DNA of 64,000 bases from Mumia quercus. Lineage in GTDB: Bacteria > Actinomycetota > Actinomycetes > Propionibacteriales > Nocardioidaceae. The notes under the pieces were generated by a model. The model made no database searches. It was not told the origin of the DNA and saw only the letters and a list, made by a program, of their open reading frames with translations. Positions within the stretch are counted from its first letter, which is position 1; every line of letters starts with the position of its first letter. The stretch is taken from NCBI RefSeq assembly GCF_025506335.1, contig NZ_JANZYO010000001.1:280074-344073 (forward strand), in the 5' to 3' direction. The position numbers were made by a program, and so were the translations under genes. Below, piece by piece: positions 8,704 to 18,009 of this stretch.

Positions 8704-9330
8704 ATGGCGACCTCCGAGAGTGGTGGTGCGAAGTCTCCGCAGGCTTCCGGGCACCGGGCGAGCACAGCCGACGGGTGGAAGTCGTACGGCCGGCGCATGC
8801 TGCACAACGTCGTCGTGCTCCTGGCCGTCGCCGTGGTCGTGGTGCTCATCGGCTACCTGCTGGCCGCCTTCGTCCCACGCTGGTGGGCGCAGTGGATCGG
8901 ACGACGGGTCGACGGCAGCCTGACTGCGGGGACGGTGTGGGGCCTGTTCCTCGGCATCGTCTTCACCTTCCTTCCCCTGCTGGTCGCCTGGCAGGCGATC
9001 GCGCGCCACTGGGTGAAGGGCTACTGGAAGGGCGTCGTCGTCGCCCTCGCGGTGGTGCTCGCGCTGCCCAACCTGATGACGCTGTCGATCGTCGTCGGGA
9101 CGAGCAAGGGGGCGCACGCGGGCGAACGCATTCTCGACGTCGACGGCCCGGGGTTCCGCGCGTCTTCGCTGTGGGGCGCGATCATCGGCGCGCTCCTCTT
9201 CTTCGGCCTCGTGTGGCTGAGCAGCGCCAACCGGGCTCGCGGGCGGCGCGTGCGCGACCTCAAGACCGAGATCGACAACCGCGACCGGGCCGAGCAGGAC
9301 CGCTCGCAGGGACGCGAGTCCGCCTCCTGA
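8704..9330 (+). CDS. Small polytopic membrane protein of unknown function
   Basis: 208 residues with four clear hydrophobic helices (about 35-58, 77-100, 108-130, 148-170) and a charged C-terminal cytoplasmic tail (RARGRRVRDLKTEIDNRDRA) that may form a short coiled coil. No catalytic motif is recognised. The start at 8704 is supported by a CATCCT hexamer ending six bases before the ATG, the same spacing seen at several leaderless genes in this window. An in-frame extension to 8137 lies antisense to the esterase gene and is rejected. It converges with the epoxide-hydrolase-like gene nine bases downstream. Confidence 0.7.
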   Translation: MATSESGGAKSPQASGHRASTADGWKSYGRRMLHNVVVLLAVAVVVVLIGYLLAAFVPRWWAQWIGRRVDGSLTAGTVWGLFLGIVFTFLPLLVAWQAIARHWVKGYWKGVVVALAVVLALPNLMTLSIVVGTSKGAHAGERILDVDGPGFRASSLWGAIIGALLFFGLVWLSSANRARGRRVRDLKTEIDNRDRAEQDRSQGRESAS

Positions 9331-9339
9331 CCGACACCC

Positions 9340-10191
9340 TCAGCCGCGCACGCGGGCCACGATCTCGTCGGCCACCACGTCGGGGCACTCCTCAGGGAGC
9401 CAGTGCGACGCGTCCGGGAGAGGCACGAACCGGTACTCGGCATGGACGTGCTCGCCGCAGCGACGAGCACCTGCTGCACCGAGTGCCCAGTCCTCACCGC
9501 CCCACAGGTAGGTGGTCGGCACCGTCACGGTGGGCGTGGCATCGAGGTCACGGCTCATCGCGCGGTACCACGACAGCGCTGCGGTCAACGCCCCCGGCGC
9601 CTGCATCGCGGCGACGTACGAGGCGGCGCGCGCCTCGGGCACCTTCCCTCCGTACATCGCCGTGAGCCGACGTCCGTCGTCGGCGAGCAGCACGTCCTCC
9701 GCCTTGCCGGCCGTCCGCATGAGCCCGATGTAGGAGGCGCGCTCCTTCTGGTCCTCGTCGTGCACCAGCGCCCAGCCGTACGCGGCCAGGTGCGGGACGG
9801 ACAGGGCGACCAGGGTGCGGACCCGCTCCGGGTGGTGCGCCGCGACCGCCCACGCCACCGCGGCGCCCCAGTCGTGCCCGACCACGTGCGCGGAGTCGAA
9901 CCCGAGCGCGTCCATCAGACCTGTCACGTCCTCGACGAGTCGCGGCACCGCGTACGACGCGACGTCGTCGGGGCGCGCTCGCGGGGAGTACCCGCGCTGG
10001 TCGGGAGCGATCACCCGCAACCCGGCGTCGGCGAGTGCGGGCGCGACGTCCAGCCACGAGTCCGACGTCTGCGGGAAGCCGTGGAGCAGGATCACCGGCT
10101 CGCCGTCGGCGGGACCCGCGACCCCGACGTCGAAGACCAGGTCGCCGACCTGGACCTCCTGCCGCTGCGGCCAGGCCTCGTACCCGCTCAT
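9340..10191 (-). CDS. Alpha/beta hydrolase, epoxide-hydrolase-like
   Basis: 283 residues with the order expected for soluble epoxide hydrolases and haloalkane dehalogenases: HGFP oxyanion motif at 37-40, nucleophile D107 in GHDWGAAVAW (Asp rather than Ser), a cap region, and histidine H263 in DASHWLPEE. The Asp nucleophile argues for ester-intermediate chemistry on epoxides or related substrates rather than lipase activity. Its ATG overlaps the stop of the encapsulin gene (ATGA), so it is translated from the DyP-encapsulin operon. No encapsulin-loading peptide is visible at its C-terminus, which ends VADEIVARVRG. Physiological substrate unknown. Confidence 0.8.
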   Translation of the reverse strand: MSGYEAWPQRQEVQVGDLVFDVGVAGPADGEPVILLHGFPQTSDSWLDVAPALADAGLRVIAPDQRGYSPRARPDDVASYAVPRLVEDVTGLMDALGFDSAHVVGHDWGAAVAWAVAAHHPERVRTLVALSVPHLAAYGWALVHDEDQKERASYIGLMRTAGKAEDVLLADDGRRLTAMYGGKVPEARAASYVAAMQAPGALTAALSWYRAMSRDLDATPTVTVPTTYLWGGEDWALGAAGARRCGEHVHAEYRFVPLPDASHWLPEECPDVVADEIVARVRG

Positions 10192-10985
10192 GCGTCCAGC
10201 ACGACCGACGCCTCGTCGGTCAGGGGGAGGAAGGCGAACGACTCCTGCAGGTAGAGCGTGACCGACTCGTCGTCGTGGTGGAGGTAGCCGAGCGAGGTGT
10301 CCTGGCCCAGGTGGAGGTCGTAGTCACCGCCACGCGTGGACAGCAGCACCGCACCCGAGATGGCCGGAGCCCAGACGATGTTGCCGTCGAGCAGGCGCGA
10401 GAGCTGCTGGTGGATCGGGTAGCCGTGGTCGGTGGTCTCGTTCACCAGGGTGTAGGCATCGGCGCTGAGCAGCAGGGCGTACGGCCCCTCGACGCCGACG
10501 AGTCGCAGCTGGCTCAGCGCGCGGGCGACGACGTCGGGGTAGTCGACCGCGTCCGCCGGGAGGGCCAACCGCGGGTTGCTGGAGGACTCGGCGATCCCGC
10601 GGATGCCGACGTCGCCGAGCCCGTGGAAGAGCGCCCCGTCCTCGGCGAAGGCCAGGGCGCGCGCGGCGTCCTTCACCGGCTGCCAGTCGGAGTCGTTCGA
10701 GCCGCGCTCGACGTCGTCGACGTCCTCACGGCTCAGGTCGAACGTGACCCGCAGCTCGGCCACCGGCGCCACCTCGCGGCGCCGGACCTCCACGCCGTTC
10801 GGGCGCACGGCCGGCGCGCTGCGATGACCCGTCGACAGCCCGGCGAACTGCACCCCCTGGGGGTCGTGGACGTCGACGACCCGACGGCCGGCGAGGTTGC
10901 GACGGAACGTACGGCTCGCCTCCTCCTCGATCTGGGCCCACGCCGCGTCGGAGACGGGCGCGAGGGAGCGGTGCAGGTTGTTCAT
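10188..10985 (-). CDS. enc: Family 1 encapsulin nanocompartment shell protein
   Basis: 265-residue shell protein of the HK97-fold encapsulin (linocin M18) family. Recognised from the N-terminal MNNLHRSLAPVSDAAWAQIE, the following EEASRTFRRNLAGRRVVDVHDPQG region, and the C-terminal DYDLHLGQDTSLGYLHHDDESV segment ending in an LYLQESFAFLP strand. Length is typical. Identical copies self-assemble into an icosahedral cage in the cytosol. Its cargo, the DyP peroxidase, is encoded immediately upstream with a four-base overlap, and an epoxide-hydrolase-like gene overlaps downstream. Proposed roles of such compartments in oxidative stress are family knowledge, not visible here. Confidence 0.93.
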   Translation of the reverse strand: MNNLHRSLAPVSDAAWAQIEEEASRTFRRNLAGRRVVDVHDPQGVQFAGLSTGHRSAPAVRPNGVEVRRREVAPVAELRVTFDLSREDVDDVERGSNDSDWQPVKDAARALAFAEDGALFHGLGDVGIRGIAESSSNPRLALPADAVDYPDVVARALSQLRLVGVEGPYALLLSADAYTLVNETTDHGYPIHQQLSRLLDGNIVWAPAISGAVLLSTRGGDYDLHLGQDTSLGYLHHDDESVTLYLQESFAFLPLTDEASVVLDA

Positions 10986-12034
10986 CGGTCGTACTCTCCT
11001 CGGAGGCTGCCGACGCTCAACGAGCCGTCGGAGGGGCTGGTGTCGTCGGACGGGGGCTCAGGGGTCGTGTCGCGGCCGGCCGCGCTCGGGAGGTCGCCGA
11101 GCATCGCGAGCGTCGCCGACGACGGGACGAAGAAGAGGCAGCCGCTGGTCGCCGTCGAGAAGTCCAGGATGCGGTCGACGTTGCCGGGCGGGTTGCCGAC
11201 GAACATGTTCTGGAGCATGAGTTCCGTCGTCTCGGGGCTCTTCGCGTAACCGATGAAGTAGGTGCCGACCTCGCCTGCCGCGTAGCTCCCGAACGCCATG
11301 TTGAAGCGCACGATGTCGAGCTCGTTGCCGTCGTCGTCGGTGACGGTGTTGAGGGAGACGTGGGAGTCGGCCGGCATCACCGCGTCGTCGAGTTCGACGT
11401 CGTCGATCTTCGTACGGCCGATGACGCGTTCCTGCTCCTCCGTCGACAACCGCTGCCAGGCGGCGAGGTCGTGGGTGTAGCGCTGGGTGATGACGTAGCT
11501 GCCGCCGAGGAAGTCGGGCTCGGCGTCGATGTACGCCGCCTCGCCGAGCTCGTCGCCGGTGGGGTTCTCGGTGCCGTCGACGAAGCCGAGGAGGTCGCGG
11601 GCGTCGAAGTAGCGGAACCCTGCGGTGTCGTCGACGACACGTACGGCGTCGCCGAGGCGTTCGAGGATCAGCCGCTCGAGCTCGAAGCACATGTCGTGGC
11701 GCGCCGAGCGGATGTGGAAGAGCAGGTCGCCGGGCGTGCTCGGGGCGTCGTGACGGTAGCCCTCGATCGGGACGAACGGGTGGAGGTGAGCCGGGCGTAC
11801 GGGCGCGCCGAAGCGGTCCCAGGCGTCGGAGCCGATGCCGACCACGCAGGTCAGCCCGTCGTGCAGGCTGCGGAACCCGACGGAGCGTACGAGGCCGCCG
11901 ATGTCGGCGATCGCCGTGCGTGCGGTGTCGGCAGCCGCGGCCCCGTCCTCGATCGTGACGACGAGGAACACGGCGTGCTCGGTCAGCGGAGCGGTGACGG
12001 CCTGCGGCTCGGGGAAGCGGGAGACGCTGGTCAC
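10982..12034 (-). CDS. dyp: DyP-type heme peroxidase with encapsulin-loading peptide
   Basis: 350 residues. Catalytic D153 lies in GFVDGTENP (the family GxxDG motif), the proximal heme ligand is probably H225 in SHVSLNT, and R243 in IVRFNMAFG completes the active site. After the folded domain (about 1-310) a Pro/Ser/Asp-rich linker leads to a C-terminal peptide DGSLSVGSLRGE (residues 336-347) that matches the consensus encapsulin cargo-loading peptide. The enzyme is therefore expected inside the nanocompartment encoded by the next gene, which overlaps by four bases. The GTG at 12034 is preceded by GAGAGGGG. A TATGGT hexamer on the minus strand at 12064-12069 is a possible -10 element. Confidence 0.95.
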   Translation of the reverse strand: MTSVSRFPEPQAVTAPLTEHAVFLVVTIEDGAAAADTARTAIADIGGLVRSVGFRSLHDGLTCVVGIGSDAWDRFGAPVRPAHLHPFVPIEGYRHDAPSTPGDLLFHIRSARHDMCFELERLILERLGDAVRVVDDTAGFRYFDARDLLGFVDGTENPTGDELGEAAYIDAEPDFLGGSYVITQRYTHDLAAWQRLSTEEQERVIGRTKIDDVELDDAVMPADSHVSLNTVTDDDGNELDIVRFNMAFGSYAAGEVGTYFIGYAKSPETTELMLQNMFVGNPPGNVDRILDFSTATSGCLFFVPSSATLAMLGDLPSAAGRDTTPEPPSDDTSPSDGSLSVGSLRGEYDR

Positions 12035-12127
12035 GCAGACCCCTCTCGGTCGTGGGTGAGCCCACCATACGGCCCCCGGCGGGGCAGCACCCGCGACGTA
12101 GACTCGAAGTACGCCAGGAGGTGAGAG

Positions 12128-12517
12128 ATGAGCAAAGCGTTGATCGACCTCGATCCTCAGGAGACCCGCGAGCTCCTAGGGACCGCCCGCGTGGGGCACC
12201 TCGCGTACCACTCGACCCGAGGCGTCGACATCGCGCCGGTCAACTACAGCTTGGGCGAGGGCGTCATCTACATCCGGACGGTGGTGGAGGGCACGCTGGC
12301 CGCGCTCGCCAAGGAGCACCAGGAGGTCGCCTTCCTGGTGACCTACTTCGACCGGTTGTCGCAGACGGGCTGGAGCGTGAAGGTCCGGGGCACGGTCAGC
12401 CTCGTCGACGAGGACATCGAGGTCCCGGACTTCGAGCCGAAGCCCTGGCCCGGCATGCCGAGCACGGTGCTGCTCCGCCTTCCCATCGAAGAGATCACCG
12501 GCCGCAGGGTCACCTGA
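12128..12517 (+). CDS. Pyridoxamine 5'-phosphate oxidase-like flavin/deazaflavin-binding protein
   Basis: 129-residue split-barrel protein. The N-terminal RELLGTARVGHLAYHSTRGVD and the following PVNYSLGEGVIYIRT strands match small PNPOx-like proteins that bind FMN or F420. The ATG is preceded by AGGAGGTGAGAG, a strong ribosome site, and TAGACT at 12100-12105 may be its -10. It is monocistronic: the upstream DyP operon diverges and the next gene converges 16 bases downstream. True PdxH activity is unlikely because the protein is much shorter than PdxH. A redox or sequestration role is inferred. Confidence 0.75.
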   Translation: MSKALIDLDPQETRELLGTARVGHLAYHSTRGVDIAPVNYSLGEGVIYIRTVVEGTLAALAKEHQEVAFLVTYFDRLSQTGWSVKVRGTVSLVDEDIEVPDFEPKPWPGMPSTVLLRLPIEEITGRRVT

Positions 12518-12533
12518 CGCCGCGGGCGCAGTC

Positions 12534-13697
12534 TCAGCTGCTCACGACGACCGCGAGCGTGCCTGCGGCGACGGCCAGCGGAGCCAGGACGAGACCTTGG
12601 CCGACGACCTGCCGCCACCCCGGCTGGTCCGAGGGGTCCCCGTGACGGCGGACCTGCCGCCACCACAGCAGCGTCGCGAGGGAACCCCACGGTGTGATCA
12701 GCGGCCCCGCGTTGACCGCGACGAGCAGGGTGGCCGTACGGGCGGCGTCGTCCAGCGCCACCGGCCCTAGGGCCAGGAAGGCCGGGAGGTTGTTGAGCCC
12801 GTTGGCCGCCAGCGCTCCGACGAAGGCGAGCTGGGCGAGGTCGGCGGGCCCGGCACCCGTCCCCGCCACGTCGCCGGCGAGGTCGGCGAGGCCGTGCGCG
12901 TGCGCACCGGCGACCACGACGAAGAGTCCCGCCACGGTGAGGAGCATCGGCCACGGGACGAGGTCGGCGAGCGGGACGACAAGACTGTGGCGCCGCAGGA
13001 GGACGGCGGTGCCGAGCACCAGCGTGCCGAGGGTGGCGACGAGCGCGTAGTCCTGGCCGAGGACGAACCCGGCGACCATGACCACCGTGACGACGGCCGC
13101 GGCCCTGAGGAGCACCGGATCCTCCGGGCGGGGCCCGGGCTCGGCCACGAAGCGGCCCCCGATCCCGCGGCGGTAGAGGACGGCGAGGACCAGCAGGGTC
13201 GTCACGAGGACCGCGAGGGCAGGAAGGGCCATCACGGCGAGGTAGCTCGATCCCTCGCGCGCGAGGTCGGGTGCGGCGAGCAGGTTCGTCAGGTTCGAGA
13301 CCGGCAGGAGCAGCGACGCCGTGTTGGACAGGGCGAGCACCGTCATCGCGAGGGGGAGCGCCGCTGCTCCGGTGCGGCGCGCCATCGCCACGACCACCGG
13401 CGTGAGCAGGACGGCCGTGGTGTCGAGGGAGAGCGTCACCGTGCAGAGCGTCGCCAGCGCGGCGACGGAGAGCCACAGGAGGATCCGGCGCCCCGTGGCC
13501 ACGCGTACGGCCACGCCGGCAGCGGCGTCGAACAGCCCGCTGACGGCGCAGAGCTCGGCGTACGCGGTGATCGCGACGACGAAGACCAGCACCGGTCCGG
13601 TGCGCGCGGCGAGCGCGAGGGCGTCCTCGCGCGGGAGCCACCCGGTCACGATCACGAGGGTGGCCACCGCGATCACGAGGAGGTGCCGGACTTTCAC
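12534..13697 (-). CDS. ArsB/SLC13-like ion transporter superfamily permease
   Basis: 387 residues, about ten hydrophobic helices. Family-like motifs are SLDTTAVLLTPVVVAMARR in the first half and ALAANGLNNLPAFLALGPV plus NAGPLITPWGSLATLLWW in the second, the inverted-repeat signatures of the IT superfamily (ArsB, NhaD, citrate/dicarboxylate carriers). Substrate cannot be told: no ArsR, ArsA or ArsC lies nearby, and the divergent neighbour is a malic enzyme, which makes a dicarboxylate an attractive guess. The GTG start sits six bases after TACCCT (13704-13709 on the minus strand), consistent with a leaderless mRNA. Confidence 0.75.
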   Translation of the reverse strand: MKVRHLLVIAVATLVIVTGWLPREDALALAARTGPVLVFVVAITAYAELCAVSGLFDAAAGVAVRVATGRRILLWLSVAALATLCTVTLSLDTTAVLLTPVVVAMARRTGAAALPLAMTVLALSNTASLLLPVSNLTNLLAAPDLAREGSSYLAVMALPALAVLVTTLLVLAVLYRRGIGGRFVAEPGPRPEDPVLLRAAAVVTVVMVAGFVLGQDYALVATLGTLVLGTAVLLRRHSLVVPLADLVPWPMLLTVAGLFVVVAGAHAHGLADLAGDVAGTGAGPADLAQLAFVGALAANGLNNLPAFLALGPVALDDAARTATLLVAVNAGPLITPWGSLATLLWWRQVRRHGDPSDQPGWRQVVGQGLVLAPLAVAAGTLAVVVSS

Positions 13698-13703
13698 CGG
13701 TCA

Positions 13704-13709
13704 AGGGTA
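13704..13709 (-). promoter_or_regulatory. Probable -10 element of a leaderless promoter for the ArsB-like permease
   Basis: TACCCT on the minus strand ends six bases before the GTG at 13697, so transcription would be expected to begin at about the start codon. No convincing -35 is visible. An inverted repeat (13724-13743) lies just upstream. Confidence 0.45.
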
Positions 13710-13723
13710 GGGAGTCGGCGCGA

Positions 13724-13743
13724 ACATGAGGGCTGCCTCATGT
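13724..13743. promoter_or_regulatory. Operator-like palindrome between permease and malic enzyme
   Basis: ACATGAGG-GCTG-CCTCATGT has perfect 8-bp arms around a 4-base centre. It sits between the divergent start regions, roughly over the -35 positions of both genes, so one bound regulator could control both. No regulator gene is adjacent. Confidence 0.45.
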
Positions 13744-13774
13744 CTGGGATCGGATCGTGTGACAGTCTTGTCAG

Positions 13775-15163
<1,389 letters not shown>

Positions 15164-15172
15164 CCGCCTGGG

Positions 15173-15667
15173 TCAGCGCAGGCCCAGCCCCGGCTCGTGC
15201 GGGAGCGGCGGCCACGTCGCGCCCGAGGCGATCGCGGCGTCGATCCGAGCGGCGACGTCGTCGGGCCACGGCACCGTACGCCGCTGCTCCAGGCTGACGT
15301 GGCCCTCGACGAACTCGAAGGTGTTGGCCAGCGCGCCCGTGGTGGCGTTGAAGAGCGCCTGGATCCCGTGCACGAGCTTCGCCGAGCGCGTCAGGAACCG
15401 GACGTACACGGCCATGTCCTGACCCACCAGGACCTCGTCGAGGTAGCGGATGCGGTGGTCGATGCTGAAGACGCTGAGCCCGCGTGCGTCCCGGTAGGCG
15501 TCGTCGACGCCGAGCGCCTCGAACGCGCGGTCGGCCGCGCGCGCGTGCACGTCGAAGTAGTGCCGGATGTTGACGTGGCCGTTCTCGTCCTCGAACTCCG
15601 GCGGGACCGTGAGGACCAGGCTCGGCTCGACACCGGCGAGGTCCGCGACCTGCAGCACGCCGCTCAC
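15173..15667 (-). CDS. Hotdog-fold acyl-CoA thioesterase
   Basis: 164 residues with the 4HBT-like signature [21 protein letters not shown] (substrate-binding helix after a beta strand) and a [18 protein letters not shown] strand. The GTG at 15667 overlaps the menB stop (GTGA), which sets the start; an open frame extending upstream to 15874 lies inside menB. Its position directly after menB fits the hydrolysis of 1,4-dihydroxy-2-naphthoyl-CoA that follows MenB in menaquinone synthesis, but sequence alone does not give the substrate. Confidence 0.8.
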   Translation of the reverse strand: MSGVLQVADLAGVEPSLVLTVPPEFEDENGHVNIRHYFDVHARAADRAFEALGVDDAYRDARGLSVFSIDHRIRYLDEVLVGQDMAVYVRFLTRSAKLVHGIQALFNATTGALANTFEFVEGHVSLEQRRTVPWPDDVAARIDAAIASGATWPPLPHEPGLGLR

Positions 15668-16500
15668 GCGCGTCGGGGGAACTGGGTGAAGTCGGGCTTG
15701 CGCTTCTCCTTGTACGCCTCGCGGCCCTCCTTGGCCTCGTCGTTGCCGTAGAACAGCAGGTTCGTGTCGTGCGCGAGCTGCTGCAGCCCGGCGTACCCGT
15801 CCTCGGCGGCGTGGAAGCTGGCCTTCATCAGGCGCAGCGCGTACGGCGAGAGCGCGAGCATCTCGCGGCACCACTTCACCGTCTCGGTCTCGAGGTCCTC
15901 GAGCGGGACGACGGCGTTGACCATGCCCATGTCGAGCGCCTGCTGGGCGTCGTACTGGCGGCAGAGGAACCAGATCTCCTTGGCCTTCTTCATGCCGACC
16001 AGCTGCGAGAGCGAGCTCGCGCCGAAGCCGCCGTCGAACGAGCCGACCTTCGGGCCGACCTGGCCGAAGCGCGCGTTGTCGGCGGCGATCGTGAGGTCGG
16101 CGACGACGTGGAGCACGTGGCCGCCGCCGATCGCCCAGCCGGCCACCATCGCGACGATCGGCTTGGGGCAGCGGCGCATCTGGACGTGCAGGTCGGTCAC
16201 GTGGAAACGGCCGGTCGCGCCGGCGTCGGTCTTGTAGCCCGAGTCGCCGCGGACGCGCTGGTCGCCGCCGGAGCAGAACGCCTTGTCGCCGGCGCCGGTG
16301 AGGATGATGACGCCGACCGACTCGTCCTCGCGCGCCACGGTGAGGGCGTCGGAGATCTCGATGATCGTCTGCGGCCGGAAGGCGTTGTGCACCTCGGGGC
16401 GGTTGATCGTGATCTTGGCGATGCCGTCGTCCGTGGTCTCGTACCGGATGTCGGAGTAGTCGCCGACGGAGTTCCAGACGGTGGGGGTCGAGTCAGTCAT
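15664..16500 (-). CDS. menB: 1,4-dihydroxy-2-naphthoyl-CoA synthase
   Basis: 278-residue crotonase-fold enzyme closing the naphthoquinol ring from O-succinylbenzoyl-CoA in menaquinone biosynthesis. MenB features are [29 protein letters not shown], a long loop before [31 protein letters not shown], and the C-terminal [21 protein letters not shown] that is diagnostic for MenB among crotonases. The ATG at 16498-16500 is used; an open frame extending to 17808 is antisense to xylB. A GACAAT hexamer (16507-16512, minus strand) ends six bases before the ATG, another possible leaderless promoter. A thioesterase gene overlaps its end. Confidence 0.93.
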   Translation of the reverse strand: MTDSTPTVWNSVGDYSDIRYETTDDGIAKITINRPEVHNAFRPQTIIEISDALTVAREDESVGVIILTGAGDKAFCSGGDQRVRGDSGYKTDAGATGRFHVTDLHVQMRRCPKPIVAMVAGWAIGGGHVLHVVADLTIAADNARFGQVGPKVGSFDGGFGASSLSQLVGMKKAKEIWFLCRQYDAQQALDMGMVNAVVPLEDLETETVKWCREMLALSPYALRLMKASFHAAEDGYAGLQQLAHDTNLLFYGNDEAKEGREAYKEKRKPDFTQFPRRA

Positions 16501-16547
16501 GGGGCCATTGTCCACGGGCCGCCGATCGGGTCCGGAGGGGCGACGCC

Positions 16548-16574
16548 TTGACATTAATTCGAGACTCGTACTAA
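16548..16574 (+). promoter_or_regulatory. xyl operon promoter with operator-like dyad
   Basis: A consensus TTGACA (16548-16553) is followed at once by an imperfect palindrome with arms TTAATTCGAG and CTCGTACTAA around a central A (16554-16574; 8 of 10 positions pair). TACTAA at its end could serve as a weak -10, placing initiation near the xylB GTG at 16585. A dyad beginning TTA and ending TAA is a plausible site for the ROK-family regulator encoded as the third gene of this operon; binding is inferred. Confidence 0.55.
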
Positions 16575-16584
16575 ACAGGGTGAC

Positions 16585-18009
16585 GTGGCTCACACTCTTG
16601 TCGTCGGCATCGACTCGTCGACCACCGCGACCAAGGCCGTCCTGGTGGACCCGGCAGACGGCCAGGTCCTCGACCGGCGCGCCGTACGCCACCCGGCCGG
16701 GACGGCCGTCGACCCGCGCCACTGGCTCAAGGCGTGCGACGACGCCGTCGGCGACTGGCTCGGACGGGCCGGTGCGGTCGCGGTCGCCGGCCAGCAGCAC
16801 GGGATGGTCGCGCTGGACGGCGCCGACGAGCCCGTTCATGACGCCCTCCTGTGGAACGACACCCGGTCGGCGCAGGCTGCCCGCGACCTGGTCGACGAGA
16901 TGGGCGGCCCGCAGGCGTGCGCCGACGCCGTCGGCAGCGTGCTCGTCGCCTCGTTCACCGCGACCAAGCTGCGGTGGCTGCGCGACCACCGTCCCGACGC
17001 CGCCGCCCGGGTGGAGCGGGTGATGCTTCCGCACGACTTCGTGTCGTGGCACCTCACGGGGCGGGCGACCGAGCCGTTCACCGACCGCGGCGACGCGTCG
17101 GGCACCGGCTACTTCGACGCTCGTCGCACGGTGTGGCGCCACGACCTCGCCGAGCGTGCGCTGGGACGCCCGGTCGCCCTGCCCAGGGTCGTCGAAGACG
17201 GCGCGGCGGCGTACGAGGCGGCGGCGTACGAGGACGGGGCAGGTCTCGTCCTCGCCGGCGGTACGGGCGACAACATGGGCGCGGCGCTCGGGCTGGCGCT
17301 GCTGCCCGGTGACATCGCGGTCTCGATCGGCACCTCCGGCGTCGCGAGCGCCGTCTCGACCACCCCGGTGGCAGACGGGACGGGGGCGGTGACCGGGTTC
17401 GCCGACGCGACCGGCCGCTACCTGCCGATGGCCACGACGATGAACGCGGCCGGCATCCTCGACCTCCACGCCCGCCTGCTCGGTGTCGACCACGCCGAGC
17501 TGGGTCGGCTGGCCCTCGCGTCGTCGCCCGGCGCCGGCGGGTTGACCGTCCTTCCTTACTACGGGGGCGAGCGGACGCCCGACCGCCCCGACGCGACCGG
17601 GACCTGGACCGGCATGACGCCGGCGACGTCTCGAGAGGACGTCGCGCGGGCCGCCGTCGAGGCGCTGCTGTGTGCGCTCGCCGACGCCGTCGACCTGGTC
17701 CGCAGCCGTACCGGCGAGACCGAGGGGCGCGTGCTGCTGATCGGCGGCGCCACGGCGAACCCGGCCGTCCGCGCGCTCGCACCGGCCGTCCTCGGCACCC
17801 CCGTCCACCTGCCCGTCCCGGCCGAGTACGTCGCGCTCGGCGCTGCACGCCAGGCGGCGTGGGCGCGCGCCGGGACCGACGCTCCGCCCGACTGGCCGTC
17901 GGCGGGCACCCAGGTGCTCGAAGCCGACCCGACCCCGGCCGTACGCGGGGCGTACGCCGACCTGCGTGACCGTACGGGCGCGTGGACCCGAACCGAGAGG
18001 ACATCATGA
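16585..18009 (+). CDS. xylB: Xylulokinase
   Basis: 474-residue FGGY-family carbohydrate kinase that phosphorylates D-xylulose to xylulose 5-phosphate. The N-terminal ATP-binding fold starts [23 protein letters not shown] and [18 protein letters not shown] match xylulokinase substrate-binding regions; [27 protein letters not shown] and [20 protein letters not shown] are the C-terminal FGGY signatures. The enzyme assignment rests mainly on the xylose isomerase gene that overlaps the end (ATGA). The GTG start lies 11 bases after the operator-like dyad, with only a weak GGG upstream. Confidence 0.92.
   Translation: MAHTLVVGIDSSTTATKAVLVDPADGQVLDRRAVRHPAGTAVDPRHWLKACDDAVGDWLGRAGAVAVAGQQHGMVALDGADEPVHDALLWNDTRSAQAARDLVDEMGGPQACADAVGSVLVASFTATKLRWLRDHRPDAAARVERVMLPHDFVSWHLTGRATEPFTDRGDASGTGYFDARRTVWRHDLAERALGRPVALPRVVEDGAAAYEAAAYEDGAGLVLAGGTGDNMGAALGLALLPGDIAVSIGTSGVASAVSTTPVADGTGAVTGFADATGRYLPMATTMNAAGILDLHARLLGVDHAELGRLALASSPGAGGLTVLPYYGGERTPDRPDATGTWTGMTPATSREDVARAAVEALLCALADAVDLVRSRTGETEGRVLLIGGATANPAVRALAPAVLGTPVHLPVPAEYVALGAARQAAWARAGTDAPPDWPSAGTQVLEADPTPAVRGAYADLRDRTGAWTRTERTS

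Noticed and set aside
15668-15874. Longer thioesterase starting inside menB
   Set aside because: The extension is an Arg-rich out-of-frame reading of menB; GTG at 15667 overlaps the menB stop in the usual GTGA manner.
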